Shown here in pieces: positions 37,222 to 49,414 of a stretch of DNA of 64,000 nucleotides. This stretch comes from Apostichopus japonicus (lineage: Eukaryota > Echinodermata > Holothuroidea > Aspidochirotida > Stichopodidae). The notes beneath the pieces are model-generated. The model made no database searches. It saw only the letters and a program-made list of their open reading frames with translations, and was not told the origin of the DNA. The stretch's first letter is position 1. The number at the start of each line of letters is the position of its first letter. The position numbers and the translations under genes are program-made. The DNA lies in NCBI RefSeq assembly GCF_037975245.1, contig NC_092576.1:42567111-42631110 (forward strand), written 5' to 3'.

Positions 37222-37305
37222 CAATATTAATACCGCTCTATACTGTCACGTTATGTTTCACAGCATTCCTACTGGCAGTATGAACAGTTCCTATAACTGT
37301 TGATT
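37222..37305 (+). repeat. Single dispersed monomer of the 91-bp satellite
   Basis: TACCGCTCTATACTGTC ... CTACTGGCAGTATGAACAGT, one diverged unit between unrelated sequence. Confidence 0.75.
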
Positions 37306-38584
37306 CGATAGAAACTGAATATTCATGAATACTGAACCATGACTCAGGCATGAGCTTTTCCCGTGAATTCGCGGAATATCTGTGATTACTTTTCTACCTT
37401 GGGGACAAAAACTATTTTCCTAACACACTGTAGCATACGCAAACTGGAGCCTACACCACAACTTTTGCAAAGTTCCTTAATTTTTTTTACCCCAGGCTCA
37501 TCCTTGATGACTTGAAAGTATATACTGTATACCTTACGTACATTTCTAAACATAATTGTGTTATGATGTGTGTGTGTTTGTGTTGGAATTCAAAATTCCT
37601 CCCACGATTTAGTCAATTTTTTATAAATTACTTGAGACATTTTAATACAACTTGCTCTCATTCATTTGATTCAATGAATGCATGTTAAACAGACCCTTTT
37701 CTTTTGTTACTTATCTGCTATATGGTGACTGCTAGAATGATATCAAATATCAAGTGGCTATTAAATGTCTTTTCAAACTCAATTTTCAGTGCAAATGTTT
37801 CTTTCCTCTGTTGTTACGCAATTGTTTTTTCTAGTGTTCGTAGTGGGTTCGAAAACGGTATGTAGTATGTAAATTAGTTTATGCAGTCGTAGATATACAT
37901 AGCTTGGTTCTAGTGTAGAAACTACAAGTGCGGCAGTAGCAAATTTGAGTTTTGTTTTCAAATTATATTTCAGAGCAATGTTCAGTTTTTCAATTCTCTC
38001 CCTATCTCTTTTGTATATTTGGACAAGTTATTTGTGGTTACATTGTATATATATATTGCTTTCCAAAACCAGCTGTGACTAGGCTAACCTTCCGGCAACT
38101 ATCCTTGTAGAAAGATAAAAAAACGCCTTTGCTACGAAGAAAAACAACAAGGAAGAGAAAATATACATAGCTGTTCTTCTTTGTTTTGTTTTTCTTCTCT
38201 AATTAATTTCCTTTTCTAATTAATTTTCTTTATAATTTGCGTGTTAAGTTCTGCAGTCTGAATATAGTTAAATAGCCGATCAGACTAGTGTCTAACAAAT
38301 TAATTTTGGTTTGGTTGTTATGTTTTTTCTTTTTCGATTTACATGGCTATTATTTTTTAACATTTGGTTAACTGTAGTCAATATTAGGTTCTGATAGGCT
38401 TAAAATTCAATCTAATATCTATTAGATTGAATTCTGGTTATAGTTTACATTTACATGCAACTTTGTCCGGAAATCAAATCCAAACTTTTAACCTGGATAC
38501 TACTGGTCAGGCCGGTTAGTCATATAGCTTCGATTCAAATCTGATCGTCCAAAAACTTTCTCAACCAGCCACTTGGGACAGTTT

Positions 38585-39666
38585 TCTAAAGCTAATACCA
38601 CACTATACTGTCCTCTCATATCATGCTTCAAAGCACTCGTACTGACAGCATGAACTGTTCCAAACCTTTATCTGATTCTGTGCTAATACCAGTGTATACT
38701 GTCCTCTCATGTCATGCTTCAAAGCACTCGTACTGACAGTATGAACAGTTCCTAACCTTTATCTGATTCTAATGCTAGTACCACTCTATAATGTCCTATC
38801 ATATCATGCTTCAAAGCACTGGTACTGACAGTATGAACAGTTCCTAACCTTTATCTGATTCTAATGCTAGTACCACTCTGTACTGTCCTCTCATATCATG
38901 CTTCAAAGCACTGGTACTGACAGTATGAACAGTTCCTAACCTTTATCTGATTCTATGCTAATACCAGTGTATACTGTCCTCTCATGTCATGCTTCAAAGC
39001 ACTCGTACTGACAGTATGAACAGTTCCTAACCTTTATCTGATTCTAATGCTAGTACCACTCTATAATGTCCTATCATATCATGCTTCAAAGCACTGGTAC
39101 TGACAGTATGAACAGTTCCTAACCTTTATCTGATTCTAATGCTAGTACCACTCTGTACTGTCCTCTCATATCATGCTTCAAAGCACTGGTACTGACAATA
39201 TGAACAGTTCCTAACCTTTATCTGATTCTATGCTAATACCAGTGTATACTGTCCTCTCATGTCATGCTTCAAAGTACTCGTACTGACAGTATGAACAGTC
39301 CCTAACCTTTATCTGATTCTAATGCTAGTACCACTTTATAATGTCCTATCATATCATGCTTCAAAGCACTCGTACTGACAGTATGAACAGTTCCTAACCT
39401 TTATCTGATTCTAATGCTAGTACCACTCTGTACTGTCCTCTCATATCATGCTTCAAAGCACTCGTACTGACAGTATGAACAGCTCCTTACCTTGATCTGT
39501 TTCTAATGCTAGTATCACTCTATACTGTAATCTCATATCATGCTTCAAAGCACTCGTACTGACAGTATGAACAGTTCCTAACCTTTATCTTATAGAAACA
39601 TGATATTCATACTGCTCATACTGACAGTATAAGTGCTCTGAAGTGGGACATGACAGTACAGTATGG
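38585..39666 (+). repeat. 91-92 bp satellite with three-monomer higher order
   Basis: The landmark TCATGCTTCAAAG(C/T)ACT recurs at 38621, 38712, 38804, 38896, 38987 and so on. Three monomer types alternate: one with CCAGTGTATACTG, one with TCTATAATGTCCTATC, one with TCTGTACTGTCC. This gives a super-unit of about 275 bp repeated about three times. Each monomer has ATACTGTC and GACAGTAT arms, so it can fold. The last unit (about 39605-39666) is inverted. Confidence 0.92.
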
Positions 39667-40855
39667 ATAGAATTGTCCCCACTGGGTGTTCTCAAGCATA
39701 GGTGAACCTCTGGCAATCTATTTCTCCCAAAGCTCTTTCTCTATCTCCAAAGATTTGTTTGAAAGATTTGAGATATTTTAAAGGTTGGTTAACGGTTACA
39801 CTTACGATGCATAACATATATGTAATCTTCGAAACAAATTTGTACTGTATTGTATTAGTGTTTAATGTCTTTTGCCCAAAGGCAGCTGTAGGCCATATTT
39901 CTATGAAATGTGTTATTCATAAAATAGCTAGTAGCATACCAATAATCACGGTTTGGACACCTACGTTATGAATGGATATAGGTATAGGAAGCTGTACTGT
40001 AACGTGATGGAACCAACTCAAAATATCAACTTAACTTTGTTTTTCCTTAGAAGGTCTATAAATGTTTGCCAGACTCAGAATGATAAGCTTTGAAAACCCA
40101 TTGTCAGGTCTATGATCTTGGGTGTATAGGTAAATAACATTAACATTCAGTGAGACACTATTAAGGCGGTAGAACCCTACACCGAGTCACTTTGTCGTTC
40201 CCATTTGAATTAATACTGGTTCACGACAAGAGTTTAACACCAACACCACACACGTATTACGGGTTAAACATTGACTGCACTTATCAATTATCAATGCTGT
40301 GATACGTGCCAACAATGGGTTAACCCTTAGTCTAATAATAAATACTTTGGATTCATTTTAAAAAAAAATGTAAAAAATAATTCTGAGAGAGCATGCAAGG
40401 TGGAGACTGCTCCCCTGGTTCTGAATGGTTGCCTACACAGCTAGCCTCTGAAACTGCAAATGTACAGAGATAGTATGAAACTGTTTAAATTTCAACGTCC
40501 AGTCATGTAGGTATCGTACACATAGTAGTGCACGCACACTACAATAACTACTGCTTTGTACCATGAATCGGGACAGAGTAATATTCAGTCTGCAACCACT
40601 GTAGGCTGTCTACAAGTCACACAACCTGTACAATGGTATGATGAGTTAAGTTGTATACATATCCTGTGCTTACTTGAATAGTAACTGGCTATGCTGCAGT
40701 TACATGTATATATATATAGTGTTATAACACTAAAAACTCCATTGATCTAGACTTATAATAGTCAATGTTTGCCCAAGACAAACTCTCTGTTTGACAACGT
40801 ACAGTGACGTGGGTGAGAGATTCTGTCCATTCAGATGTGTATGGCTTAGCTTTAT
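39667..40855. other. Intergenic, nothing recognised
   Basis: Unique-looking. Around 40435-40475 a CTAGCCTCTGAAACTGCAAA segment is the inverse of one near 14573, a dispersed repeat. Confidence 0.35.
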
Positions 40856-41033
40856 TTACATTAGCCTGCCCACCGTCAGTGATTCAGGGTTAACCTTCTC
40901 AAAACTATTTAACACTTTGATCAATACGTGACAGTTCTTACGAGTTTTCGAGTGCATCTTGCAGTTGAGTACCATATCGGTTAGGTTTTCAGAAGTACCA
41001 TTGCCAGTATCGATGTTTCGGCCGTCAGTGCAT
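40856..41033 (-). CDS. Possible 3'-terminal coding exon, unknown gene
   Basis: A minus-strand frame of about 59 codons, non-repetitive, with a four-cysteine pattern (HKCTDGRN ... MVLNCKMHSKTRKNCHVL). The boundary is a candidate acceptor GTTGTTGAG with a poor pyrimidine tract. The TAA stop is immediately followed by ATAAAG, giving AATAAA at the complement of 40851-40856. No family recognised. Confidence 0.22.
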
Positions 41034-41539
41034 TTGTGCTCAACAACCACAGGTTATGATGTCATTCGGTTCATATATATGAGTTTTCACCACCTTAGGA
41101 TTATTTCTTAGTACAACTTTTACTTTTTTTACAATTACAACTTTTCCGATTACACATACAGTTTTACAACTCATTCTTTGTTGATTTTGTTGCTGAAACA
41201 ATTTCTTATTTTAAATATATCATTAGTAGAATGTTATCCAACATAAAAAAATCCGGCTGTAACAAAATATACTGATATTCATTGGCGTGCTGACATCATC
41301 ATCAACTTTGCCTTAAAGGAACTTTCCTGACATGTTGACTATGTTAAAGCAGCTTTTTGAGTTAATATTGTGATTTGTTTAATGCATTTTTTAGTAGACC
41401 AATCTTCCATAACAATGTATTCCATTAACTTGACTCGTTAAAATGAAAAGGATTTCAAATAGTGAAAGTCGAACCTAAGGTATGAAAAAACAATAATTAA
41501 CTTTTGTTGTTGTCAATAATGCTGCTAGAGAAGAGTGTT

Positions 41540-41655
41540 CGGGCGACAAGAATGTTAAGACAAGAATGTTGAGACAGGAATGTTGAGACAAGAATGTTGA
41601 GACATGAATGTTGAGACAGGAATGTTGACACAAGAATGTTGACACAAGAATGTTG
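41540..41655 (+). repeat. 15-bp minisatellite (AAGAATGTTGAGACA)
   Basis: About eight copies with GA-CA and CAAG-CATG variants. Produces the SQHSCLNIPV-type minus frame. Confidence 0.92.
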
Positions 41656-41879
41656 ACTGATCATTCTCTTGAAGTGATATCACACTGCCAGTATGTGTCA
41701 TTGGTAATAATACTGACACGCCATCATTTATGGTCACCCCAACAAATGGCATTTCATGTTACGAAGGAGATGTATGTATATCTAATCAATCATCTCTAGC
41801 TTATATGACAGAACGTGTTACGTTGTGAACACTCTAAATATATCTTGTCAGGGGCTGCCAGGCAGGTTTGTCAACGTGT

Positions 41880-41915
41880 GATGTCACTGGGAGGTGACGT
41901 CACTGGGAGGTGACA
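41880..41915. promoter_or_regulatory. Duplicated CRE-like site
   Basis: TCACTGGGAGGTGAC is repeated directly, creating one full palindromic TGACGTCA at 41895-41902 and TGATGTCA/TGACATC variants on either side. TGACGTCA is the CREB/ATF consensus. No gene is recognised close by, so function is open. Confidence 0.4.
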
Positions 41916-42659
41916 TCTTGACTTCTGTTGGTTTCTTATCACGTTTGTAACAATGAGCATTGATTGTCAACAGCATTTACATTGACAGCACTTTGATTTC
42001 ATGTAGTTCAAATGACGTCATATGTAGACTTGCTCAAGTCTTCGGTCTGGTATGTGGTAGAATATTGGCTGTGATATCGCTCCAAATGGAATACGATATC
42101 TCTTTATTGTGGAAGTTATTTATCGCAGGATACCTCCTATCGATTCGAGCAATTACAATGTAAGGGCTTAAGGGACCTCTTTATTGTGTATCTATTGTGT
42201 GTTCTAACACAATAACTTTACTATTTTACACCGCGTTAGTATATTAAGACTGCTTGTGGTTAAAATTAAAATTGAATTGCTGAATAAAATTGAATTGCTG
42301 AATCAATTTGGGTAATAGAAGTGAGACAATGTTTTTTGGGGTACAATCTTTGTTTAAGTAACTATTTTTGGTGGGTTAGACGATTTTGAAAGAAATCGAC
42401 ATGGTTGAAGGGAATATTCGGAGCTGAATGACTGGTTAGTTTGCGCTAGTTATGCATAATAAACGGTAGTCATGGTACTAACAGATGCTTTCAATACATT
42501 GAACTTTAACATTAATACTTTATGTTAGCATTTTAAAGATGCTGTGAATAACAGAAACGAAATAAAGAAAGGAAAGATAAACACTGTCAAAGTTTGATTT
42601 GATTTTGGTATCATTCCCTGCTTGCTTTGGAATCTATCGTTCTTAATTGCTACATATAT

Positions 42660-43260
42660 CTATCCCTCGCCCCAGGTCTCTCTTCTACCCCACTTGCCCC
42701 CTCTTCCTCCTCCCCAATTGCCCCTCCCCATCTTCCTCTCTTTTCCCCTACATTGCTCCCTCTTTCCTCACTTCTCTCTCTTTCCCCACTTCTCCTCCCT
42801 ACCCACTTTTCCCTCAGTCTTCCTCTCATTTTCTCTCCAGCTTATTCTTCTTCCCCACTCTCATCCTCATTGTCCCTCTCCCTCCGCCACAAAATCACCC
42901 TAAATGTCGCCCTCTTCGCCTCTCATTCCTTTCCAACTGCACCCTTTTCCCTTATGCTCTTCCTTTGCCCCTTGCCCTCCCTCCTCTTCCTTATCGGTGT
43001 TCCTCCCTTGCCACCACCACCTTAAATGTCGCCCTCTTCACCTCTCCTTCCTTCCCACTGCTCCCTCTTCCCTTTTGCTCTTCCTTTGCCCCTTGCCCTC
43101 CCTCCTCTTCCTTATCGGTGTTCCTTCCCTGCCCCCACCCTAAATGTCGCCCTCATCACCTCTCCTTCCTTCCCCACTGCACCCTCTTCTCTATGCGCTT
43201 CCTTCTCCCACCCCTCCCTCAACTTCCTTATCGGTGAAAATAAGCAGCATTCCTGTCCCA
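42660..43260 (+). repeat. C/T-rich region with 120-bp tandem repeat
   Basis: Nearly pure pyrimidine. From 42900 a unit of about 118-122 bp begins with TAAATGTCGCCCTC (42901, 43023, 43141) and contains CCTCTTCCTTATCGGTGTTCC. The frames of up to 196 codons rich in Pro, Ser and Leu are artefacts of the strand bias. Confidence 0.9.
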
Positions 43261-43480
43261 GTTAATGTTTGCACGGAATGTATCGTTCTTCATTTCTACG
43301 TATATCTCTCCTTGTCCCACATCTACCGTCTCGCCCACTTGTCCCTCGCCCACCTGTCCCTTTCCCTGTTCCCCCACCTCTCCCGCTTCATCACTTGCCC
43401 CTACCCGTTGCTTCACAATGCATCCTCAATGGTAGCAAGTGATGTACTTATATATATACTTATATGTATGTATATGTATG

Positions 43481-43483
<3 letters not shown>

Positions 43484-43549
<66 letters not shown>
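43484..43549. repeat. (TA)n microsatellite
   Basis: TA dinucleotides with one TACA interruption. Confidence 0.95.
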
Positions 43550-43550
<1 letters not shown>

Positions 43551-44268
43551 ACAGTGGGAGTATGATTTAAAACAAAAACGCAAACCCGGTGACGATTTGA
43601 TAAAAGAAATGTTTGATACTCTATATTTGAACATTGAAAGATAAACCAATGTACTTGATTAGCTTTTAGATCCTGACAGGAAGAAAAACAAAAACGGGAG
43701 GTAGGGGATGGGGGAAGGGAATATTTATCTCTGATTGGCTTTGAACGAAACTAAAAACTGTCAATAATTTTTGGCGAAATTGAAAAAAAAAAAAATCATG
43801 ATATGAGACATTTTCCAGGGCAGGCCTGACCTTAGGGAGGGGGCTGTTAGGGACAACAACACTTGGCCAATGGACCATTAGGGGCCCGGGAAAACATGTG
43901 GTCAAGACTAAATATCTCATTTTCGTTAATGGTACCCGGTGGCAAATTTCTCCCGTCATCCCGCCTGCATGTGGTTATCGAAACCCTGTACCGAACAGTG
44001 TACACCCTTAGTTATTTAACCACAAAAGAAGTGCCTACACTTTCAGATCACGGAAGAAGTTATAGACCCCAACTGTATAGCACGATATCATGGAAAAATT
44101 TCTTGAGATTACGTAATCAACCTGCCTTGGTCGTAAAATGACCTCGTTTTACCAATTAGTCTGCAACGCCTGCAATATATTATTTTCTTGTATATGGGTC
44201 TTTTAGTGAATGTTGTATGATTAACTACACTGTAAACATGAACATAATTCCACACAGTGTTTTCACAG

Positions 44269-44383
44269 AAAGGCTAATGGAGTTAAGAAGCGATGCAGGC
44301 GAACTGTGGCGCCTGAAGGCGAGTTACGACCGTGGCAGGTCGATTACGTAATTACAAACTTTCCTAAATATAGCGTGCTATAA
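44269..44383 (+). CDS. Possible 3'-terminal coding exon, unknown gene
   Basis: Acceptor GTGTTTTCACAG, one base completing a split codon, then 37 codons with a basic start (GVKKRCRR) and the end WQVDYVITNFPKYSVL. TAA at 44381-44383 and AATAAA at 44392-44397. The reading is non-repetitive and protein-like. The upstream exon was not identified: candidate exons at 43555 and about 44052 do not match in phase. Not recognised as a family. Confidence 0.3.
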
Positions 44384-44399
44384 TTGGAGCCAATAAAGC

Positions 44400-45500
44400 A
44401 GATCTTGAAGATGTGGTGTGTCAAGGAGGTAAAAAGATTGTCAGTTGTGCTTGTTTTGCAACTAAAACGAACCACTATAAATTACTTATGAAAAATTACG
44501 TTGAGACAAGTTACGAAAAATGAAATTACAAACGAGAAAGATGATATTTTTGTACTTTGTACAACCTTTGCCGGTTATTATTGTGTCTCACATAATCGCG
44601 GTTCTTTTATCACAAAATTGTAATCTTGATGGTTAAAACGTTCCCTATATCACAGCATGGTCCTTAGTGGGGTCAGCAGATTGTAGATACGGTTGGAAAA
44701 GCAATATTCCAGAACCTATAAGGTTAGTGAACCTAGCAGGACGGATGGAAACAACTTGGAAATTGATCATATTGCTGGGAGGGTGAGGGTGGGGTCAGGT
44801 TGCGGGGGGGGGGTTGGGGAGGTGTTTGTTTTTGTTAACTGCGAGTTTTATTGTATCTCTACGCCATTCCTTCCCCCTAGAGGGAGAGAGCTGCTTATCA
44901 ACTTCTTTGGTTGCGTTTCTTTTATCATTTATTGTAGTGCGCATGCGCGCTTCAATATTAGGATTACTAGCCCGCTCCATCATCTACATAGCTGGCTGTC
45001 GAATGCCAGTTGAACATACACTCTTTATAGCAATCTCAAATTCACAGGTTGGCTACGCAGGATAAAATCCAGACCCATATTTGCAAAGAATTGTGGCGGC
45101 GAACAGTTAATTCTGCACACGTAAATAAAATAGATCTCCTTGGGTAGCATACTTCTTCAAAACAATACGTAAAATTCTCTACTTTGGTTCGTTATTCTCG
45201 AATTAAACAAGACAGGTAACATATAAACGCATTTGAGTTAAAACATGCTGCAAAAAATGTGCAAGTAACAAATGTTCATTCATACTTAGTAAAGATTCCT
45301 AAATCCTATTGGTCCATTAAGGTCAGCTGACCGTGGTTAATCCTGTGAGTAACGCACGGTAAAATTACGGGGCATCACTTTAATAAATCTTTGGTTATAT
45401 GTAACCAAAAATCTTTTGTTTTATGATTTTCCCCCACACAAATGGTAGTGTATGAATGAACGGGGTTAATCAACGGTCTAGCGTGCGTTAATCACATGAT
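44400..45500. other. Intergenic, nothing recognised
   Basis: A G-rich stretch at 44777-44825; otherwise unremarkable. The frames at 44693-45013 and 44814-45065 overlap each other and have no support. Confidence 0.35.
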
Positions 45501-45528
45501 TAATGCACGATCGGGGGATAATGCAAGC

Positions 45529-45557
45529 GATGCACGAGGGCGGAGCCCGAGTGCATC
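45529..45557. other. Hairpin GATGCACGAGGGC/GCCCGAGTGCATC
   Basis: An imperfect 13-bp inverted repeat (11 of 13 paired), with a second palindrome GTGCGTTAATCA...TGATTAATGCAC just upstream (45483-45509). Probably part of a decayed foldback repeat. Confidence 0.45.
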
Positions 45558-45849
45558 CAGCGATAGCATTAACACCCCTTATTAATCATTTGTCCGCAAC
45601 GACTCGGCGTTATCTGTACTACTTCAGCTCTTGCAACATAGACGCTTGTAACGTTACTATTGTTGCATTGCATTGTATACTATGGCCGTGTATGGCATAT
45701 GCATGCATTGTCAAACCTGTTAAAGGTAAATTGGAACTTCTATTTAAGAGAATTTGGACGATGGGAAACAGACAATTGAGCAATTTAGAGTAACAGAATA
45801 GGTTGAAGACAAACAGTTCAAAAATTTGGAAGCTTTAAGAGAGAAAGGA

Positions 45850-46965
45850 GCTAAATAGGAAAAATAAAGAGTGGTTGTCCCAGACCTAGCAAGCCCACCC
45901 TGCCGGGATGAACCCTTCTGCTAAGACAGAAATAAAAATAAGAAAATAGTTCCCGGTGACTGGACTGTTCCCCAGAGGAGGACAATTCCAATTGGGTTTT
46001 ACTCACAAGTCCTCTAGCCACCGGGGTTCCTTAACAAGGGGCCCCTCCCTCTGCCAGAGCTGAAGCCTCCTCCCAGTTTGAACAATCTAAGGTATCTAGG
46101 GAACTTTTAAGGTTATTTTTAGCGTAGAGTTTATGGACTAAGTATTTAATTAAGAGGTCGTGGATTAGCGGGTCAAGGAGAAGGGTGTTTTTTTATAAAG
46201 GATTTTTGTTTAAAATAATTAGCTGTTCAAAAAGTGGTGGCGAATTTCTGCTTCGAGGAGCTTACTAGTGGGGATATACCTAGCGATATTTAGGCAAATT
46301 CTAAGGGCTTTATTATTAATCATTTTAATTGGGAAATTTGGGATTTATTACAACTAAGGAGGCAGATACTGCATGCCATAGATAATGATTGGTTTGATTT
46401 TTGAATTATAAATTTGTCATAAAATAAGTGGCGATAGGTAATTTAAATTACTTAGACTTTTAAGTGGGTTTAAGAATCTCCAAGCTTTAGCTATAGTGAT
46501 GTTAACGTGTTTTCTAAAATTAAGTTTATTATCTATAGGGTAAACAGCTTCTTTGCTGGGTGTTATTTTAGTCGTTAAGAGTTTTATACTGTAGTCCTCG
46601 GTCGAGTCAAAAGAAAAAGGGTACTTAAAAATTACTAGCTTAGATTTATTAGGATTAATTTTGACTCTCAATTTACTACACCAGGAGCTTAGGGTGTTGG
46701 AGAACTTTTGAAGTGCGCTGATGCATAGGGAAATTCTTTTAGTTGTGTGCCAAATAGCGAGATCGTCGGCGAACTGACTACATTGTGTGGAGTTAAGCTT
46801 ATCGTAAGGGAGGTCGTTAACGTAGATGTTGTATAAAAGGGGGCTTAGCACTGAGCCTTGTGAAGTTCCAGCTTTGAGTTCAAAGGAGTCGGAGATTATA
46901 CCATTGAATTGGATTTTTAGTGTACGGTCGTGAAGATAGGAGGAGAGAAGTCTGATAGACTATAT
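45850..46965 (-). mobile_element. Non-LTR retrotransposon fragment with RT core
   Basis: On the minus strand, from 46965 down to 46417, an open frame covers reverse transcriptase motifs: LLSSYLHDRTLKIQFNG, then AGTSQGSVLSPLLYNIYVND, then the catalytic QFADDLA (the YxDD box) and KINPNKSKLV. The start is a 5' truncation, not a real initiator. Below 46417 stops interrupt the thumb region, though NKALRICLNIARY and SKLLEAEIRHHF can still be read. The 3' untranslated part runs to about 45850. Jockey/CR1-like by motif order; clade not certain. Confidence 0.85.
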
Positions 46966-47318
46966 GCCAACATGTATTCGTTAAATTAATCGTCCATTAG
47001 GCCTTAAGTGTAGCACAACGTATTTTCGTAAAATTTCAATAACTACGCGAGAATACAGTAACGTTAACATGCAGTTCAATTTGACCAATCAGTGTCCAGG
47101 AGTCTGTGTATTCTCTGTTACGTCCGAAACAGGCCTGATTCGTGATAGACAACTTGGTTGTGATGGCTTTAGTTATCATTTCTTCGTTTATATTGCAGGT
47201 ACATGCTAGCTAATACTGTTTATATACCTTACACAATATAGGCAAGCTTTGGTCTAGGGTAAAGGACCAAACGCCGAATTGGCTTCTTCGTGACCGAAAT
47301 AAATTCAAAAGGGTTGCA

Positions 47319-47697
47319 CAGGGGCGTCGGGGCAGGTCCGGCGAACGCCGGACAAATATTCATGGCGCCAAGAAAAAAAAAGTAGGACTAAGAAAAAAAA
47401 TGGCAAACAATAATCTGGGAGGTATACTTTTCAATAATTTTCAATAATGATGACGGCAAGTAGGCTAAATGTGACTACTCTGGCATGGCAGGGGTCTTGT
47501 TTTCAGGTTCGGGAAGTGCCATTTCCTGCAATCTGGGAGACATTTTTTTCAAAATTTTCTCCTTTACGCTACGCGCCAACCATGGTGGCGCGTAGCGTAG
47601 TTTGACCTACCAAACTACCAAACCCCCCCGATAATTATGATAGATGTCCACACTCTGATCTGCCGTACCAATCAAAAAAAAGCTTCCGACGGCCCTG
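47319..47697. mobile_element. hAT-type MITE, CAGGGGCGTCGG ends
   Basis: Left end CAGGGGCGTCGGGGC, right end the reverse complement of CAGGGCCGTCGGAAGC. TTGCA directly abuts both ends (47314-47318 and 47698-47702), a 5-bp duplication. Internal sequence around 47505-47640 (GGGAAGTGCCATTTCC ... ACGCTACGCGCCAACCATGG) is shared with the elements at 52.4 and 53.6 kb. Confidence 0.7.
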
Positions 47698-47862
47698 TTG
47701 CAGTAACAACGCTCACCTCCACCGCGCACTACAGCTACACGTATTTGAATACAAATACAGTTGTTCTAATTTAAAAAAAAAATAATAATATTTTTTATAT
47801 TGAAGATCATTTTAAGTGGAAGAACAGTAACAGTGTTCTCATAGCAAAATACCGTTGATTAA

Positions 47863-48156
47863 TTGTATTATTTAACATTTGTTTCCGAGTTTATTTTTTT
47901 TTCGGGGAATATTTATCAAACATTCTATAAGCATTGCGTTTCTTTTTACTCCTTTTCCATGCATTTGTATAGCTTAAATATTATATATAAATTATCATGT
48001 AGGCTAATTGTCTCTCTAAATTGTATTGTATATCAAATATTCGTTTACACATTGTTAAATATTCATGTACTGTACACAATTGCTGAAAATAAATTGTTGT
48101 CATTGTCATCGACTTTAGCCAGGGAGTATCAAATTCTCAAGCTCTACCTTATATAA
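47863..48156. other. AT-rich stretch, no supported gene
   Basis: A 97-codon + frame rich in Phe, Tyr and Leu with no recognisable family; composition follows the AT content. Confidence 0.3.
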
Positions 48157-48662
48157 ATGAGACTCAACACCTTCTTTATGTGATAAGCACAGCCACGAAA
48201 AGTGTTATTCCTGAAACCAGATCATGAAAATAGAGGGCTCGCTTTCCTTTTACTTTTACGCAAATAACAATAATTAGGTAAGGGTAACGGGATACCTTTT
48301 TCTTTAAATCAAAAATATAATTAAATATCAAAGATTCTCACTATACTTGTTTCTGAAGTTGCTAAAATATAGCCCCATTTCGCATATATGCACCCTCCTT
48401 TTAACCAAAAATTTCTCAATGTGGAGGGACACACCAGCCCCCCCTCCCCCAAGTAATGTTAATTATCCTCCCGATATGAAAGTAATCTTCCTAAAATTGA
48501 CGAACATTTGTTGCTTACTTTGAGAAGAAAATATTCTGCAATGTATTGAAAGTACTTATAAATAATAGCTAAATTGAAACTGCATGACGATAATGCTAGA
48601 AATATGTATACTGTGTCCATACGTATGTTTGTGTAGCGAAATTATCGTACAAAGTATAAAGC

Positions 48663-48853
48663 ATACTTTTTAAGAAAATTCACCCAGGAAAGAACCTGGG
48701 CACGAAAACCAACCAACCGAACGACTGATCCGCTCTCAACCCCAGTCCCCTTGCATCGGGACTGTGACTGTGTGATCATCGTCGGGTGTGTATCACCATT
48801 CTCCTCGAAAGGGAACAAATACTACACATGATCTTAGCAAAAAGGCCGAGAAG
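48663..48853 (-). ncRNA. U2-headed dispersed repeat, copy 2
   Basis: Collinear with the copy at 18121-18312 over its whole length, including the ATACTTTTTAAG boundary block. Head CTTCTCGGCCTTTTTGCTAA lacks the first four U2 bases; GTAGTATT is kept. The region after the head differs by several indels (TTCCCTTTCGAGGAGAATGG) while the AGTCCCGATGCAAGGGGACT hairpin is identical. Abuts an (AT)n run at 48854-48885. Confidence 0.65.
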
Positions 48854-49414
48854 TATATATATATATATATATATATATATCTATATCTATATATAGAATA
48901 TCACGCCATACAGGCTCTCCTTACACACCGCCAGTTCCCTGAGCTTCAGAAACGATTAGAGAGTAGGGAACCACTGGTGGTAACAAACTGCAGTGGTGAA
49001 GTCGGACATTGTTACTTTCTGTTGTCAGTGACTCGAATCATTAACATGTATCGAGTCACAGTTTGTTAACATGTGTCTTAACATGCTGTTCAATAAAATC
49101 AATTGACTTGTCTAAGACTTGACTTGATACAAACTTCAAATGACTTCAAATGAGAGAAGAAATTGTAACAACACTGTCTCATATGCCCATCAACTAGTTC
49201 TGTAACTTCCAAAAAAATAAAATAAAACATATTATAATAATATCATATATAATAATATATTACCCATGAATCAATATGCAGCAATACGAGCCCGAGATGT
49301 GCGCTGTAATGTGTTGGTCGAAGAGACTAATAACAGTTCTGCCAAACCTGGTCATATTTTTTCAACCAAGAGCTGGGCACGCATGGCTGCTTCGCCAAGC
49401 TGGGTAAAACATTG

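Noticed and set aside
38585-39666. CRISPR-like array or microRNA cluster
   Set aside because: Units are contiguous without spacers and the genome is clearly eukaryotic; the hairpin has a large internal loop and is not a convincing microRNA precursor.
42622-43265. Several Pro/Ser/Leu-rich frames up to 196 codons
   Set aside because: All three + frames are open because the strand is almost pure pyrimidine.
43555-43644. Possible exon WEYDLKQKRKPGDDLIKEMF after a TACCACAG acceptor
   Set aside because: The acceptor sits in a (TA)n array with no pyrimidine tract; the stop comes at once and there is no poly(A) signal or donor.
44052-44140. Possible exon HGRSYRPQLYSTISWKNFLR after CTACACTTTCAG
   Set aside because: Its donor choices leave phase 0, which does not fit the terminal exon at 44269; no other support.
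45503-45793. 96-codon + frame
   Set aside because: Its start falls in a palindromic repeat (GATGCACGAGGGCGGAGCCC) and the rest has no family resemblance.
47863-48156. 97-codon hydrophobic + frame
   Set aside because: Composition follows AT content; no conserved motif.
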